Shown: positions 27,160 through 35,542, numbered from the stretch's first letter. The stretch: 64,000 nucleotides of DNA from Collinsella aerofaciens (GCF_902364355.1 NZ_CABJDK010000008.1:50159-114158), one strand, 5' to 3'. Program-made: numbers and translations. Notes: generated by a model from the sequence alone, not told the origin.

Positions 27160-27281
27160 CAAGTGAGTAGACTTTTTTGAACATCCCGATCAGGCCGGTC
27201 ATCCTGCTTTTCAAAACCGCAGGTAGATAGCTTGTTACAAAACTGCCTGGTCGCCAAAGTGCTAAAAGTCTACTCACTTAG
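27160..27281. repeat. 123-bp inverted-repeat element, copy 3
   Basis: The left end has lost one base (CAAGTGAGTAGAC) but the right end is intact (AAAAGTCTACTCACTTAG). The interior is closest to copy 2. The TAA stop of pdxR (27278-27280) lies inside the right terminal repeat. Confidence 0.85.
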
Positions 27282-28711
27282 GTTGCAGAGTGCCCCCCCA
27301 TTAGCTGCAATTCCAAGGTAGTTAGTACTTTTGGACTCAGATCGTCATACTGAACAAGAATTTGAGTTGAGTTTTCAGGGACAGATGCGCCATCGGCACA
27401 CCAAAAACAGCCACCGATATCGATAAAAGGGATGCTCGAGCGCGTGAGGGCCCGTGCAAAAGTGCTTCCGCCCATTCCACGCTCCGCAACCACGATACAG
27501 TAAAGGCCCGCGTCTGCATGCTCGATCGAGACTTCCCCTGCCGGAAACGTTTTCCGTACAAGCGCCGCCAGGCCATCACGCGCCCCACGAGCACGAACGC
27601 GCACGCGGTTCACATGTCGCTCGTAATCACCCGATTCCAGCAAACGCGCCAAGGCAACCTGATCAACAGAACTTACCGACGAGGCGTAGAAACCAAGGTT
27701 GCGTTTAAACCTCTCCATTAGTTCATCGGGCAGCACCATGTACGCCAAACGTAACGCCGATGAAAGGCTCTTCGAAAACGTGTTGGTGTAGATAACCGAC
27801 TGGGCGGCATCGATCGACGCGAGCGCGGGAATCGGCTTGCCGGCAAGGCGAAACTCACAATCAAAGTCATCTTCGATGAGATACCGACCTGGCCGCTCGG
27901 CGGCCCAGCTCAGCAGCGCATAGCGACGCGCAATGCTCGTCACAAGACCGGTCGGATACTGATGAGACGGCATCAGGTGAAGGACATCGGTCCCGGTTTT
28001 CTGCAGCGCGCTCAAGTCCACGCCCTCAGCATCCAACGGGACATGCCGCACTTCGCAACCCATGACCTGATAGATGCGCGTCAAGCGCAAATAGCCTGGA
28101 TCCTCGACGGCATACACCTTGTCCGCGCCAAGCAACTGAACCAACATGGTATCGAGCAGCTGGGCGCCCGCACCGATAACGATGTTGTCGGGGTCGACAT
28201 TCATGCCCCTTGTCCCGCGCAGATGGTGAGCAATTGCGCGTCGTAGCCGAGCGGTGCCCTGTGCCGGCGCGGTCGAAAAGATTTCGCGTTCGTCTTCGGA
28301 TGCCAGCGTCGCCCGTAGCGCGCTTTGCCAAAGCCGCGCCGCCTCCAAAGCGGAAGGAGAGAGCGCATCGAATCGCTCGACCTGTCCGTTGACATCATAC
28401 GCGCTGGGGCCCACGGAGGCGTCATCTCGGTCGATGCCCTCCGCAGCCGAAGCCAAAACCGGTGCATCGGGAAGCTCGCACGCGTAGTAACCACGGCGCG
28501 GCTTTGAGCAAATATAGCCCTCGGCAAGCAACTGGCTATATGCATTTTCGATTGTAATGACACTAATTCCCAGATGACTGGCAAAGGCTCGCTTAGACGG
28601 CAGATGTTCCCCCGCCGCAATACGTCCAGCAACGATATCATCTCGAATTTGCTGGTAAACATACTCATAAAGCGATGCCTCGCCGCGGTTTTCCAAATTG
28701 TAGTCAAGCAT
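27278..28711 (-). CDS. pdxR: PdxR, GntR/MocR-family regulator of vitamin B6 synthesis
   Basis: A 477-residue MocR protein. The N-terminal winged helix of GntR type (YEYVYQQIRDDIVAGR, LPSKRAFASHLGISVITIENAY) is followed by an aminotransferase fold I domain with the pyridoxal lysine in NTFSKSLSSALRLAYM. It is divergent from pdxS and pdxT with a 145-base gap, the arrangement of PdxR, which senses pyridoxal phosphate and controls pdxST. AGGTGA before ATG at 28711 sets the start; a longer frame to 28744 lacks a site. The stop codon lies inside repeat copy 3. Confidence 0.88.
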   Translation of the reverse strand: MLDYNLENRGEASLYEYVYQQIRDDIVAGRIAAGEHLPSKRAFASHLGISVITIENAYSQLLAEGYICSKPRRGYYACELPDAPVLASAAEGIDRDDASVGPSAYDVNGQVERFDALSPSALEAARLWQSALRATLASEDEREIFSTAPAQGTARLRRAIAHHLRGTRGMNVDPDNIVIGAGAQLLDTMLVQLLGADKVYAVEDPGYLRLTRIYQVMGCEVRHVPLDAEGVDLSALQKTGTDVLHLMPSHQYPTGLVTSIARRYALLSWAAERPGRYLIEDDFDCEFRLAGKPIPALASIDAAQSVIYTNTFSKSLSSALRLAYMVLPDELMERFKRNLGFYASSVSSVDQVALARLLESGDYERHVNRVRVRARGARDGLAALVRKTFPAGEVSIEHADAGLYCIVVAERGMGGSTFARALTRSSIPFIDIGGCFWCADGASVPENSTQILVQYDDLSPKVLTTLELQLMGGHSAT

Positions 28712-28722
28712 GAATTTGTCAC

Positions 28723-28770
28723 CTGACCTTATTAAGTCATTCAATCTGGTATTAGTCTGACCTTGTAATT
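28723..28770. promoter_or_regulatory. Putative PdxR operator, two direct repeats
   Basis: CTGACCTTATTAAG (28723-28736) and CTGACCTTGTAATT (28757-28770) are direct repeats spaced 34 bases, about three helical turns. They lie in the gap between pdxR and pdxS, immediately upstream of the pdxR ribosome site. MocR proteins commonly bind such direct repeats. Confidence 0.5.
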
Positions 28771-28856
28771 ATCTCGAAAACTGATTATTTCGCCATACCC
28801 AGCTCCCCGATAGGATGTTCCGTCAAGCAATGCACATGCCAACCAAGGGAGCAACC

Positions 28857-29747
28857 ATGGCAGAACAGACCAACAAGGCCGATCGCGTCAAGCTCAATCG
28901 CGAGCTCGCGCAGATGCTCAAGGGCGGCGTCATCATGGACGTTACCACGCCCGAGCAGGCACGCATCGCCGAGGAGGCAGGCGCCTGCGCCGTCATGGCT
29001 CTCGAGCGCATCCCGGCCGACATCCGCGCCGCAGGTGGTGTGTCGCGCATGAGCGACCCCAAGATGATCAAGGGCATCCAAGAGGCCGTCTCCATCCCCG
29101 TTATGGCCAAGTGCCGCATCGGTCACATTGTCGAGGCGCAGGTCCTGCAGGCCATCGAGATCGATTACATCGATGAGTCCGAGGTCCTCTCCCCTGCCGA
29201 CGATGTCTACCACATCGACAAGACCCAGTTTGACGTGCCGTTTGTCTGCGGCGCCCGCGATCTGGGCGAGGCACTGCGCCGTGTTGCCGAGGGCGCCACG
29301 ATGATTCGCACCAAGGGCGAGCCGGGCACGGGCGACGTCGTTCAGGCCGTGCGCCATATGCGCAAGATCCAAAAGCAGATCCGCGACGTTGTTGCCCTGC
29401 GCGACGACGAGCTCTTTGAGGCAGCCAAGCAGCTGCAGGTTCCGGTCGAGCTGGTGCGCGAGGTCCATGCCACGGGCAAGCTCCCCGTCGTAAACTTTGC
29501 CGCCGGCGGAGTCGCGACCCCCGCCGACGCCGCGCTGATGATGCAGCTGGGCGCCGAGGGCGTCTTTGTTGGCTCGGGCATCTTTAAGAGCGGCGACCCC
29601 GCCAAGCGCGCCGCCGCCATCGTCAAGGCCGTGGCAAACTTCACCGACGCCAAGCTCATCGCCGAGCTTTCGGAGGACCTGGGCGAGGCCATGGTGGGCA
29701 TCAACGCCGACGAAATCGAGATCATCATGGAGGAGCGCGGGCGCTAG
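28857..29747 (+). CDS. pdxS: Pyridoxal 5'-phosphate synthase lyase subunit PdxS
   Basis: A 296-residue (beta/alpha)8-barrel of the PdxS/SNZ family. It condenses ribose 5-phosphate, glyceraldehyde 3-phosphate and ammonia to pyridoxal phosphate. Signature blocks are intact: [48 protein letters not shown] and [18 protein letters not shown]. Ammonia comes from PdxT, whose gene follows after 20 bases. The ATG at 28857 follows GGGAG by 6 bases; the open frame starts at 28815 but that part is leader. Expression is probably controlled by the divergent PdxR. Confidence 0.96.
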   Translation: MAEQTNKADRVKLNRELAQMLKGGVIMDVTTPEQARIAEEAGACAVMALERIPADIRAAGGVSRMSDPKMIKGIQEAVSIPVMAKCRIGHIVEAQVLQAIEIDYIDESEVLSPADDVYHIDKTQFDVPFVCGARDLGEALRRVAEGATMIRTKGEPGTGDVVQAVRHMRKIQKQIRDVVALRDDELFEAAKQLQVPVELVREVHATGKLPVVNFAAGGVATPADAALMMQLGAEGVFVGSGIFKSGDPAKRAAAIVKAVANFTDAKLIAELSEDLGEAMVGINADEIEIIMEERGR

Positions 29748-29767
29748 TCCAGCAGAAAGGATCGCAC

Positions 29768-30355
29768 ATGAGCGATTATGCAGACCAAACGGTCGCCGTG
29801 CTGGCGGTCCAGGGCGCTTTTGCCGAGCACGAGGCAAGACTGTCCGAGCTGGGCGCACGTTGTATCGAGATGAGGCAGGCGGCCGATTTGCAGCAGAACT
29901 TTGACCGCCTGGTCCTCCCCGGCGGCGAGTCCACCGTTCAGGGCAAGTTACTTGCCGAGCTTGGTATGCTCGATGAGCTTCGCACCCGCATTGTTGAGGG
30001 CATGCCCGTCCTGGGCACCTGCGCCGGCTTGATTCTGTTGGCGCGCGATCTTGCCGCCCACGACGATAAGGGGACGCCGCGCTTGGCAACCATGGATGTG
30101 CTCGTTGAGCGCAATGCTTACGGCAGACAGCTCGGCAGCTTTCGAACCAAGGGGCAGGTAGCCGGCATCGACGGTGAGGTGCCGCTGACGTTTATCCGTG
30201 CGCCCCGCATCGTCGAGGTCCACGGCGACGCCAAGGCCCTGGCAGAGGTCGATGGCCGCATCGTCGCCGCCCGCCAGGGCAACCAGCTCGGCGTAACCTT
30301 CCACCCCGAGCTCGACGACGACGCCTGCCTCCACGAGCTCTTCCTCCAAATGTAG
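29768..30355 (+). CDS. pdxT: Pyridoxal 5'-phosphate synthase glutaminase subunit PdxT
   Basis: A 195-residue class I glutamine amidotransferase that feeds ammonia to PdxS. The oxyanion region is LPGGESTVQGKL, the nucleophile Cys lies in LGTCAGLILLA, and the His-Glu pair is in TFHPELDDD. The length matches the family. AAAGGA precedes the ATG. It forms an operon with pdxS. Downstream, 30356-30692 holds no gene but several palindromes. Confidence 0.95.
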   Translation: MSDYADQTVAVLAVQGAFAEHEARLSELGARCIEMRQAADLQQNFDRLVLPGGESTVQGKLLAELGMLDELRTRIVEGMPVLGTCAGLILLARDLAAHDDKGTPRLATMDVLVERNAYGRQLGSFRTKGQVAGIDGEVPLTFIRAPRIVEVHGDAKALAEVDGRIVAARQGNQLGVTFHPELDDDACLHELFLQM

Positions 30356-30395
30356 GCAGAGTAGAAACGAGCGTGAATTTTCGGACACAGAACAA

Positions 30396-30463
30396 ATGAG
30401 AGTGGATAATCTCCCACTTTGAGCTTGAGTGCAGGCTCAAACCGGGAGATTGTCCACTCTCAT
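30396..30463. repeat. Long hairpin downstream of pdxT
   Basis: ATGAGAGTGGA-TA-ATCTCCC pairs with GGGAGAT-TG-TCCACTCTCAT, leaving an inner TTTGAGC/GCTCAAA stem. It is a nearly complete 68-base cruciform about 40 bases past the pdxT stop. Confidence 0.65.
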
Positions 30464-30467
30464 GCTA

Positions 30468-30499
30468 TGTAGTCGTTTAAGAACGTCCCCAATGACTAC
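30468..30499 (+). terminator. Possible pdxT terminator
   Basis: GTAGTC and GACTAC form a short stem followed by TTTTT. The loop is long, so termination may be weak. Confidence 0.35.
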
Positions 30500-30551
30500 T
30501 TTTTGGCAGACCTGGATTAAGGCAACGCCGATGTCTTGGTACCGACAGCGA

Positions 30552-30650
30552 AAACCCGCCAGAGCGAGCAAGGTGCCTTGAAACGAGGCGGCATTGATCT
30601 TTCGATCATGCCGCCGAAGTTGAAAGGCAGATTGCCGCTCTGGCGGGTTT
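30552..30650. repeat. 99-base nested palindrome
   Basis: AAACCCGCCAGAGCG and CGCTCTGGCGGGTTT pair at the ends. An inner GGCGGCATTGATC pairs with GATCATGCCGCC. It lies between convergent pdxT and the RGG-protein gene and could fold into one long rod RNA on either strand. Confidence 0.65.
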
Positions 30651-30663
30651 GCAGCGTCAACTA

Positions 30664-30690
30664 GTTACGCGGTTCGTAGAACCGCGTAAC
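30664..30690. repeat. Perfect 12-base hairpin at the 3' end of the RGG gene
   Basis: GTTACGCGGTTC and GAACCGCGTAAC pair exactly around a 3-base loop. It begins 2 bases past the stop of the minus-strand RGG gene. No T-run follows. Confidence 0.65.
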
Positions 30691-30692
30691 CC

Positions 30693-31601
30693 CTAAAAGC
30701 GGTTGCCGCGGAAGCCGCCGCCGTTGCGGCCGCCACGATCGCCACCGCGACCGCCACGGTCGTTACCACGGTTGCCGCCGAAGCCGCCACGGTTGCCACC
30801 GCGATCGCCATAGCCACCACGGTTGCCGCCAAAGCCGCCGCGACCGCCGCGGTCGCCGCCACGGTCACCAAAGCCGCCACGGCCACCGCGATCGCCACCG
30901 CGACCGCCACGGTCGCCGCCACGGCCACCGCGATCGCCAAAGCCGCCGCGGCCGCCACGGTCGCCACCACGGCCACCGCGATCGTCACGGCCGCCGCGAG
31001 GACCGCGGTCCTCGTCCAGGCCCATGGCGACGAGCGGAGCGATAACCTTATCGAGAGCGGCCATCAGCTCGGTGGCCTCCTCGTAAGAAAGCTCGGGCAG
31101 GAGCTTCTCCTTCTTGTTGGCAAGCTCGACCAGGCCCTCGGCGGCATCCTCGGCAGCGAAGACGACGATCTTGCGCATATCGCCCTCGGCGTCGTCGATG
31201 CGGCCGACCAGATCGGCAGCCTCGGCCTCGGCCATCAGGCCATCGAGCTCACGAAGGCGCATGCCCAGCAGGTCGGACATTTCCTTCTGCTCCATCTTGG
31301 GCTTGAGGTCAAGAAGCTTGATGGCGCGCTCGATGTTCGCCATGCGCTCGGCCTTGGCCTCCTCCTCCTTGGAAATAGCAAAGCGACGGCTACGCAGCAG
31401 GCGAGCGGCCTTCTGCATCTTGTCCATCAGCTCTTCGTCATCGTAATCAGCGGCGGCCTCGACAACCTCGGCCTCCTCGGCGGAAACCTCGTCAGCAGCC
31501 TCAACCTCGGCAGCTTCGGTCTCCACGGTCTCGACTGCCTCGACCTCGGCAGCCATGGTCTCGTTCTCGGTCTCGTTCATGATCTCTTCGTTCTCAGACA
31601 T
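30693..31601 (-). CDS. Winged-helix-like protein with a C-terminal RGG-repeat tail
   Basis: A 302-residue protein in three parts. Residues 1-58 are very acidic (Glu/Ala/Val runs). Residues about 60-195 are globular, with a possible winged helix (ERAIKLLDLKPKMEQKEMSD, LLGMRLRELDGLMAEAEAADLV). From about 197 to the end is a low-complexity tail with about twenty RGG triplets mixed with Asp, Phe and Asn. RGG tails bind RNA and promote condensation in eukaryotes and in some bacterial RNA-binding proteins. AAGGAG precedes the ATG, and TATAAA lies upstream. The gene stands alone. RNA binding is inferred from the tail; the partner is unknown. Confidence 0.72.
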   Translation of the reverse strand: MSENEEIMNETENETMAAEVEAVETVETEAAEVEAADEVSAEEAEVVEAAADYDDEELMDKMQKAARLLRSRRFAISKEEEAKAERMANIERAIKLLDLKPKMEQKEMSDLLGMRLRELDGLMAEAEAADLVGRIDDAEGDMRKIVVFAAEDAAEGLVELANKKEKLLPELSYEEATELMAALDKVIAPLVAMGLDEDRGPRGGRDDRGGRGGDRGGRGGFGDRGGRGGDRGGRGGDRGGRGGFGDRGGDRGGRGGFGGNRGGYGDRGGNRGGFGGNRGNDRGGRGGDRGGRNGGGFRGNRF

Positions 31602-31753
31602 GAGACTCCTTCTTGGCCCTCTCGGGCATCATCGCCCCATTCGCGGGGCCCGTCGCGCACTCTTTGCGCTTTATACATTCATGCCTCTCGGCAAAACGTC
31701 CATTAGTTTATGGTGTCGCCATCCAATCTAGCTGCAGAATCTATGTGCACACA

Positions 31754-33169
31754 TTAATGCGACATGTGCGACTCGCGGCGAGCGTACACCAGCGACACCG
31801 CGAACCCGACAACGGCAATCACGGCCGCCACGCGCACGGCGGCTGCAAATCCTATCGCCTGGGCAACGTCCGACGCAACGCCTGCGGCGCCAGCAGCCAC
31901 CGCAGAACTCGAAAGCAGGCCGATAAACAGCGACGGACCAAACGACGCGGCAATCATGTTCCACGTGTTAAGCAATGCCGTTCCGTGAGGATGCTCAGCG
32001 GCGGGAAGCGTCTCCAAACCGGCGGTCTGCGAGGGGCTCAGTACCAAACCGACGCCGGCATACACCACAACGGCCAGCAGCACGACAACGCCGATGTTCA
32101 TGCTTGCCGCGGTCATCGAGATTGCCGTCTGCCCCACAGCGATCAGGGCAAAGCCGACCGGCAGCAGCGGCCACGCACCACGGGCATCCATCACGCGTCC
32201 GCCCACAATCGAGGTCACGGCGTTGCAGGCGATCGCCGGCAAAATGAGCAAACCCGCGACAAGTGCGGTCATGCCGTATGCGCCCTCAAAATAGAGCGGC
32301 AACAAAACGCTCATCGAGAACGTCGTCATCATCGACACCACCACAAGCAGGCATGCAGGCCAAAAACGAACGCTCGCCATGGGACGCACGTTAAGCACCG
32401 GATGCTTGAGCTTGAGCTGACGAACCGCAAACAGGCCGAGCACCACAACAGCGGCGAAAAGCGTCGCGATACCGGCCATCACATTGGTCGAGAACTCGCC
32501 TACGGAATACACAAACGCCGTAATGCCGGCGGCGAGCAAAACAACCGACAGAATATCAAGCGTGGTGTTCGAGCGCTCTCCGACATTCCGAACGAGCTTT
32601 GCTGCCGCCGCGGCGACCACGACACCGCCCACCAGCGGCACTACGAACACCGCCCTCCAGCCAAACAACGTGCACATAAGACCACTAATCACGGGCCCAA
32701 GCGCCGGCCCTAGCGTAATGCAGGCACCGCCCAGGCTCAGATACAGACCGAGCTTCTCGCGCGGAGCACAAGATAGCACCACATTCATCATGAGCGGAAA
32801 CAAGATGCCCGATCCCGCAGCCTGCAAAATACGACTTGGCAGCAAAACGGTAAACGACGGGGCGACCAGGCACAGGACTTCTCCGGCGACCATGCATCCG
32901 CATGCGAAAAACAGCAGCTTGCGCGTCGAGAAACGACCGGACAGAAAGGCCATGATGGCCGTAAAGATCGACGTCACGATCATGTATCCCGAAACGAGCC
33001 ACTGCGCCGTGGTAGCGCTCACCGAAAAGACCGCCATGATGTCGTGCAACGCCACGTTAATAATGTTCTCGTTAAACGCGGCGACAAAGGCTGCAATATA
33101 CATTACGACGAGAAACGCCGCAGTGGCCGATGGCGCTACTTGAACTTGTTGCTGAGATTTGCTCCCCAT
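31754..33169 (-). CDS. MFS multidrug-type transporter, DHA2 family
   Basis: A 471-residue membrane protein with 12 to 14 hydrophobic helices. The signature SGRFSTRKLLFFACG lies between helices 2 and 3, and GPALGPVISGLM in helix 5 marks drug/proton antiporters. ATG at 33169 was chosen because GGAAGGA lies about 6 bases upstream; the longer frame to 33286 is not hydrophobic and has no ribosome site. The gene stands alone, divergent from a deformylase-like gene. The substrate is unknown. Confidence 0.85.
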   Translation of the reverse strand: MGSKSQQQVQVAPSATAAFLVVMYIAAFVAAFNENIINVALHDIMAVFSVSATTAQWLVSGYMIVTSIFTAIMAFLSGRFSTRKLLFFACGCMVAGEVLCLVAPSFTVLLPSRILQAAGSGILFPLMMNVVLSCAPREKLGLYLSLGGACITLGPALGPVISGLMCTLFGWRAVFVVPLVGGVVVAAAAAKLVRNVGERSNTTLDILSVVLLAAGITAFVYSVGEFSTNVMAGIATLFAAVVVLGLFAVRQLKLKHPVLNVRPMASVRFWPACLLVVVSMMTTFSMSVLLPLYFEGAYGMTALVAGLLILPAIACNAVTSIVGGRVMDARGAWPLLPVGFALIAVGQTAISMTAASMNIGVVVLLAVVVYAGVGLVLSPSQTAGLETLPAAEHPHGTALLNTWNMIAASFGPSLFIGLLSSSAVAAGAAGVASDVAQAIGFAAAVRVAAVIAVVGFAVSLVYARRESHMSH

Positions 33170-33373
33170 GCATTTCCTTCCTCTTGGAACGACAGTCGCA
33201 TCGCCCCAGAGGAACAGTCCAGGGCGAAAATGAGCCCTAGACTTACGCCAGACGCCGCACACGACGAATCTGGCAACATGGTCCAACGTCGAAAGATTGT
33301 AACGCGGACGCGCAGCTTTCCTTCCGCGCTATTATTAAAAGTCCACGAAAGCATAAGACATGAGGAGCCCGCC

Positions 33374-33784
33374 ATGATTAAGCCCATCATGAAATCCGAG
33401 TTCTTTTTGCGCCTGCCTTCCGAAGACGCGGGCCCCGATGACGCCGTGACTGGGCAGGACCTCCTAGATACGCTCCATGAGCATGAGCACGAGTGCGTGG
33501 GCCTCGCCGCCAATATGATCGGCGTGCGCAAACGCATCATCTGCGTAAAGGACGGCAACAGGGCGCTGTTGATGTACAACCCTCAAATTCTTGAGCAGGT
33601 CAATGCCTATCAGACGAGCGAAGGATGCCTCTCGCTTGCCGGCGAGCGCCCCTGTACCCGTTATCGCCGCATTAAGGTGGAGTATCTGGACGAGAACTTC
33701 GTCCACCGCATCAAAAACTTCTCGGGCTACACCGCCGAAATCATCCAACACGAAATCGACCACTGCAACGGGATCGTTATATAG
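33374..33784 (+). CDS. Peptide deformylase-family protein, catalytic residues complete
   Basis: A 136-residue polypeptide deformylase homologue, shorter than the usual 150-190. All three motifs are present: GLAANMIG (43-50), EGCLSL with metal ligand Cys85, and QHEIDH with His126, Glu127 and His130. Motif 1 has AANMIG where the classic is APQIG. GAGGAG lies 6 bases before the ATG. Deformylases remove N-formyl from nascent proteins. No fmt gene is nearby, so this is probably an accessory copy. Compare the degenerate paralogue at 40996. Confidence 0.85.
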   Translation: MIKPIMKSEFFLRLPSEDAGPDDAVTGQDLLDTLHEHEHECVGLAANMIGVRKRIICVKDGNRALLMYNPQILEQVNAYQTSEGCLSLAGERPCTRYRRIKVEYLDENFVHRIKNFSGYTAEIIQHEIDHCNGIVI

Positions 33785-33798
33785 TCTGCCGATTCAAG

Positions 33799-33836
33799 AA
33801 AGCTCCCTGCAGCAAAACAACTGCAGGGAGCTTTTC
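33799..33836. terminator. Bidirectional terminator between convergent genes
   Basis: AAAGCTCCCTGCAG and CTGCAGGGAGCTTT pair perfectly around a 7-base loop, with A-runs and T-runs on both sides. It serves the deformylase gene and the HTH-aminotransferase gene. Confidence 0.9.
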
Positions 33837-33858
33837 ATAGTGCGGAACTTCTATCCCA

Positions 33859-35379
33859 CTAGCTCTGACGGTAATGGTCGAAGAAGTCGGCGAGGTCTTC
33901 GAGGGACTCTTTGAGCACTTCCATGCGCGGCAGGTACACGATACGGAAGTGGTCGGGCTCAGCCCAGTTAAAGCCGCCGCCGCGCGTGATCAGGATCTTC
34001 TTCTCGTGCAGCAGGTCAAGGGCGAACTGCTCGTCATCGGTAATGTTGAACTTCTTCACATCCATCTTGGGGAAGATGTAGAACGCCGCACGCGGCTTAA
34101 CCACCGAGATGCCGTCAATCTTGTTGAGCGCCTCATACACAAAGTTGCGCTGCTCGTAGACACGGCCGCCGGGGCGGATGTAGTCGTTGACGGACTGATG
34201 GCCACCGAGCGCCGTCTGAACGATCGACTGAGCCGGCACGTTGGAGCACAGGCGCATGTTGGAGAGCATGTTAATGCCCATGATGAAGTCGCTCATGCAG
34301 CGCTGGTTGCCCGAAAGCACCATCCAGCCAATACGATAGCCCGCGATCATGTGCGACTTGGAAAGGCCGCTAAAGGTGACGCAGGGCAGATCAGGAGCGA
34401 GCGAGGCAATCGAGACGTGCTCGTAGCCGTCCATGCACAGGCGGTCGTAGATCTCATCGGCAAAGATCATCAGCTGATGCCTGCGTGCAACCTCGACGAT
34501 GCCCTCGAGCACCTCGCGCGGGTAGACCGAGCCCGTGGGGTTGTTGGGGTTGATGATAACGAGGGCTTTGGTCGCGCTCGTGATCTTGGACTCCATATCC
34601 TCCAGGTCGGGATACCAATCCGCCTGCTCATCGCACAGATAGTGCACAGGATGACCGCCGGCAAGGGTTGCGCACGCCGTCCAGAGCGGATAGTCGGGGC
34701 TGGGGATCAGAATCTCGTCGCCATTGTCGAGCAGCGCGTTCATCGAAAGCTGAATGAGCTCGGACACGCCGTTGCCCGTGTAGATATGCTCCATCTGAAC
34801 GTTGGGCAGGCCCTTGATCTGCGAATACTGCATGATCGCCTTGCGCGCGGAGAACAGGCCACGCGAGTTGGAATAGCCTTCGCAGTCGGGCAGCTGCTGG
34901 CGCATGTCCTTGATGACCTCATCGGGCGTGCGGAAACCGAAGGGCGCCGGGTTGCCGATATTGAGCTTGAGGATGCGCTCGCCCTCGTCCTCCATACGGG
35001 CGGCCTCGTCGACGACGGGACCGCGCACGTCATACAGGACGTTATCGAGCTTGGTGGATTTAGAAAAAGTACGCATGGTGGTGCTCCTTGCAATTTGAGC
35101 TGAGGGATGGGGTTCGGGCTTGGAATCGTTGCGGGGTGATGATGCCTCGCCTTGATCGGCGTCGCCGGCAAGCAGCCAGGTAACATCGACCTCCAAAATA
35201 CGGGCGAGCAGCTCAGCCACATCGCGCCGCGGAATCGTCTTGCCGCTCACATATTGGCTCATCTGACTCTTGCCGAGTTTTTTGCCGAGCATCTCCGATG
35301 CGCGGATCACGTCCGACTGGCGAACGTCGCGATCGGACATAGCCTGTCGCAGACGATCGCTAAACGTCTCTTGGGCCAC
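33859..35379 (-). CDS. Fusion of XRE-type HTH and class I aminotransferase
   Basis: A 506-residue fusion. Residues about 1-75 are a Cro/CI helix-turn-helix (FSDRLRQAMSDRDVRQSDVI, KSQMSQYVSGKTIPRRDVA). A 30-residue linker leads to a complete fold-type I aminotransferase close to AlaA (LKLNIGNPAPFGF, NPNNPTG, FADEIYDRL, pyridoxal lysine in SGLSKSHMIAGYR). The likely reaction is alanine-pyruvate transamination. GTG at 35379 follows AAGGAGG; the longer frame has no site. Four GTTCAATT boxes in the promoter suggest autoregulation by the enzyme itself. It resembles MocR logic but with an XRE domain and an apparently active-type aminotransferase. Confidence 0.87.
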   Translation of the reverse strand: MAQETFSDRLRQAMSDRDVRQSDVIRASEMLGKKLGKSQMSQYVSGKTIPRRDVAELLARILEVDVTWLLAGDADQGEASSPRNDSKPEPHPSAQIARSTTMRTFSKSTKLDNVLYDVRGPVVDEAARMEDEGERILKLNIGNPAPFGFRTPDEVIKDMRQQLPDCEGYSNSRGLFSARKAIMQYSQIKGLPNVQMEHIYTGNGVSELIQLSMNALLDNGDEILIPSPDYPLWTACATLAGGHPVHYLCDEQADWYPDLEDMESKITSATKALVIINPNNPTGSVYPREVLEGIVEVARRHQLMIFADEIYDRLCMDGYEHVSIASLAPDLPCVTFSGLSKSHMIAGYRIGWMVLSGNQRCMSDFIMGINMLSNMRLCSNVPAQSIVQTALGGHQSVNDYIRPGGRVYEQRNFVYEALNKIDGISVVKPRAAFYIFPKMDVKKFNITDDEQFALDLLHEKKILITRGGGFNWAEPDHFRIVYLPRMEVLKESLEDLADFFDHYRQS

Positions 35380-35400
35380 TAGAACCTCCTTGCTGGCAAA

Positions 35401-35482
35401 GTTCAATTTATACAACACGAATTGAACCTGAGTTCAATTTAGGCAGCAGTATAACGCCGTGCTATTTCGAAAAGTTCAATTT
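35401..35482. promoter_or_regulatory. Four GTTCAATT boxes upstream of the HTH-aminotransferase gene
   Basis: GTTCAATT occurs at 35401-35408, 35432-35439 and 35474-35481, and inverted (AATTGAAC) at 35420-35427. The first pair forms an inverted repeat with an 11-base spacer. TATAAA on the minus strand lies between the first two boxes, so binding would block transcription. Confidence 0.6.
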
Positions 35483-35542
35483 CAAAAATAAAATGAGCAA
35501 GACCTCGAGATTTATCCCAAGGCGATAACGACGTGCACGCAT

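Noticed and set aside
30696..31000. Plus-strand and other-frame Pro-rich or Ala/Val-rich ORFs opposite the RGG tail
   Set aside because: They are mirror readings of the repetitive RGG codons and have no ribosome site.
30693..31010. CRISPR-like array suggested by repeated GCCACCGCGATCGCC units
   Set aside because: The repeats are in frame with RGG codons, have no constant spacer length and lie inside a gene; no cas genes are present.
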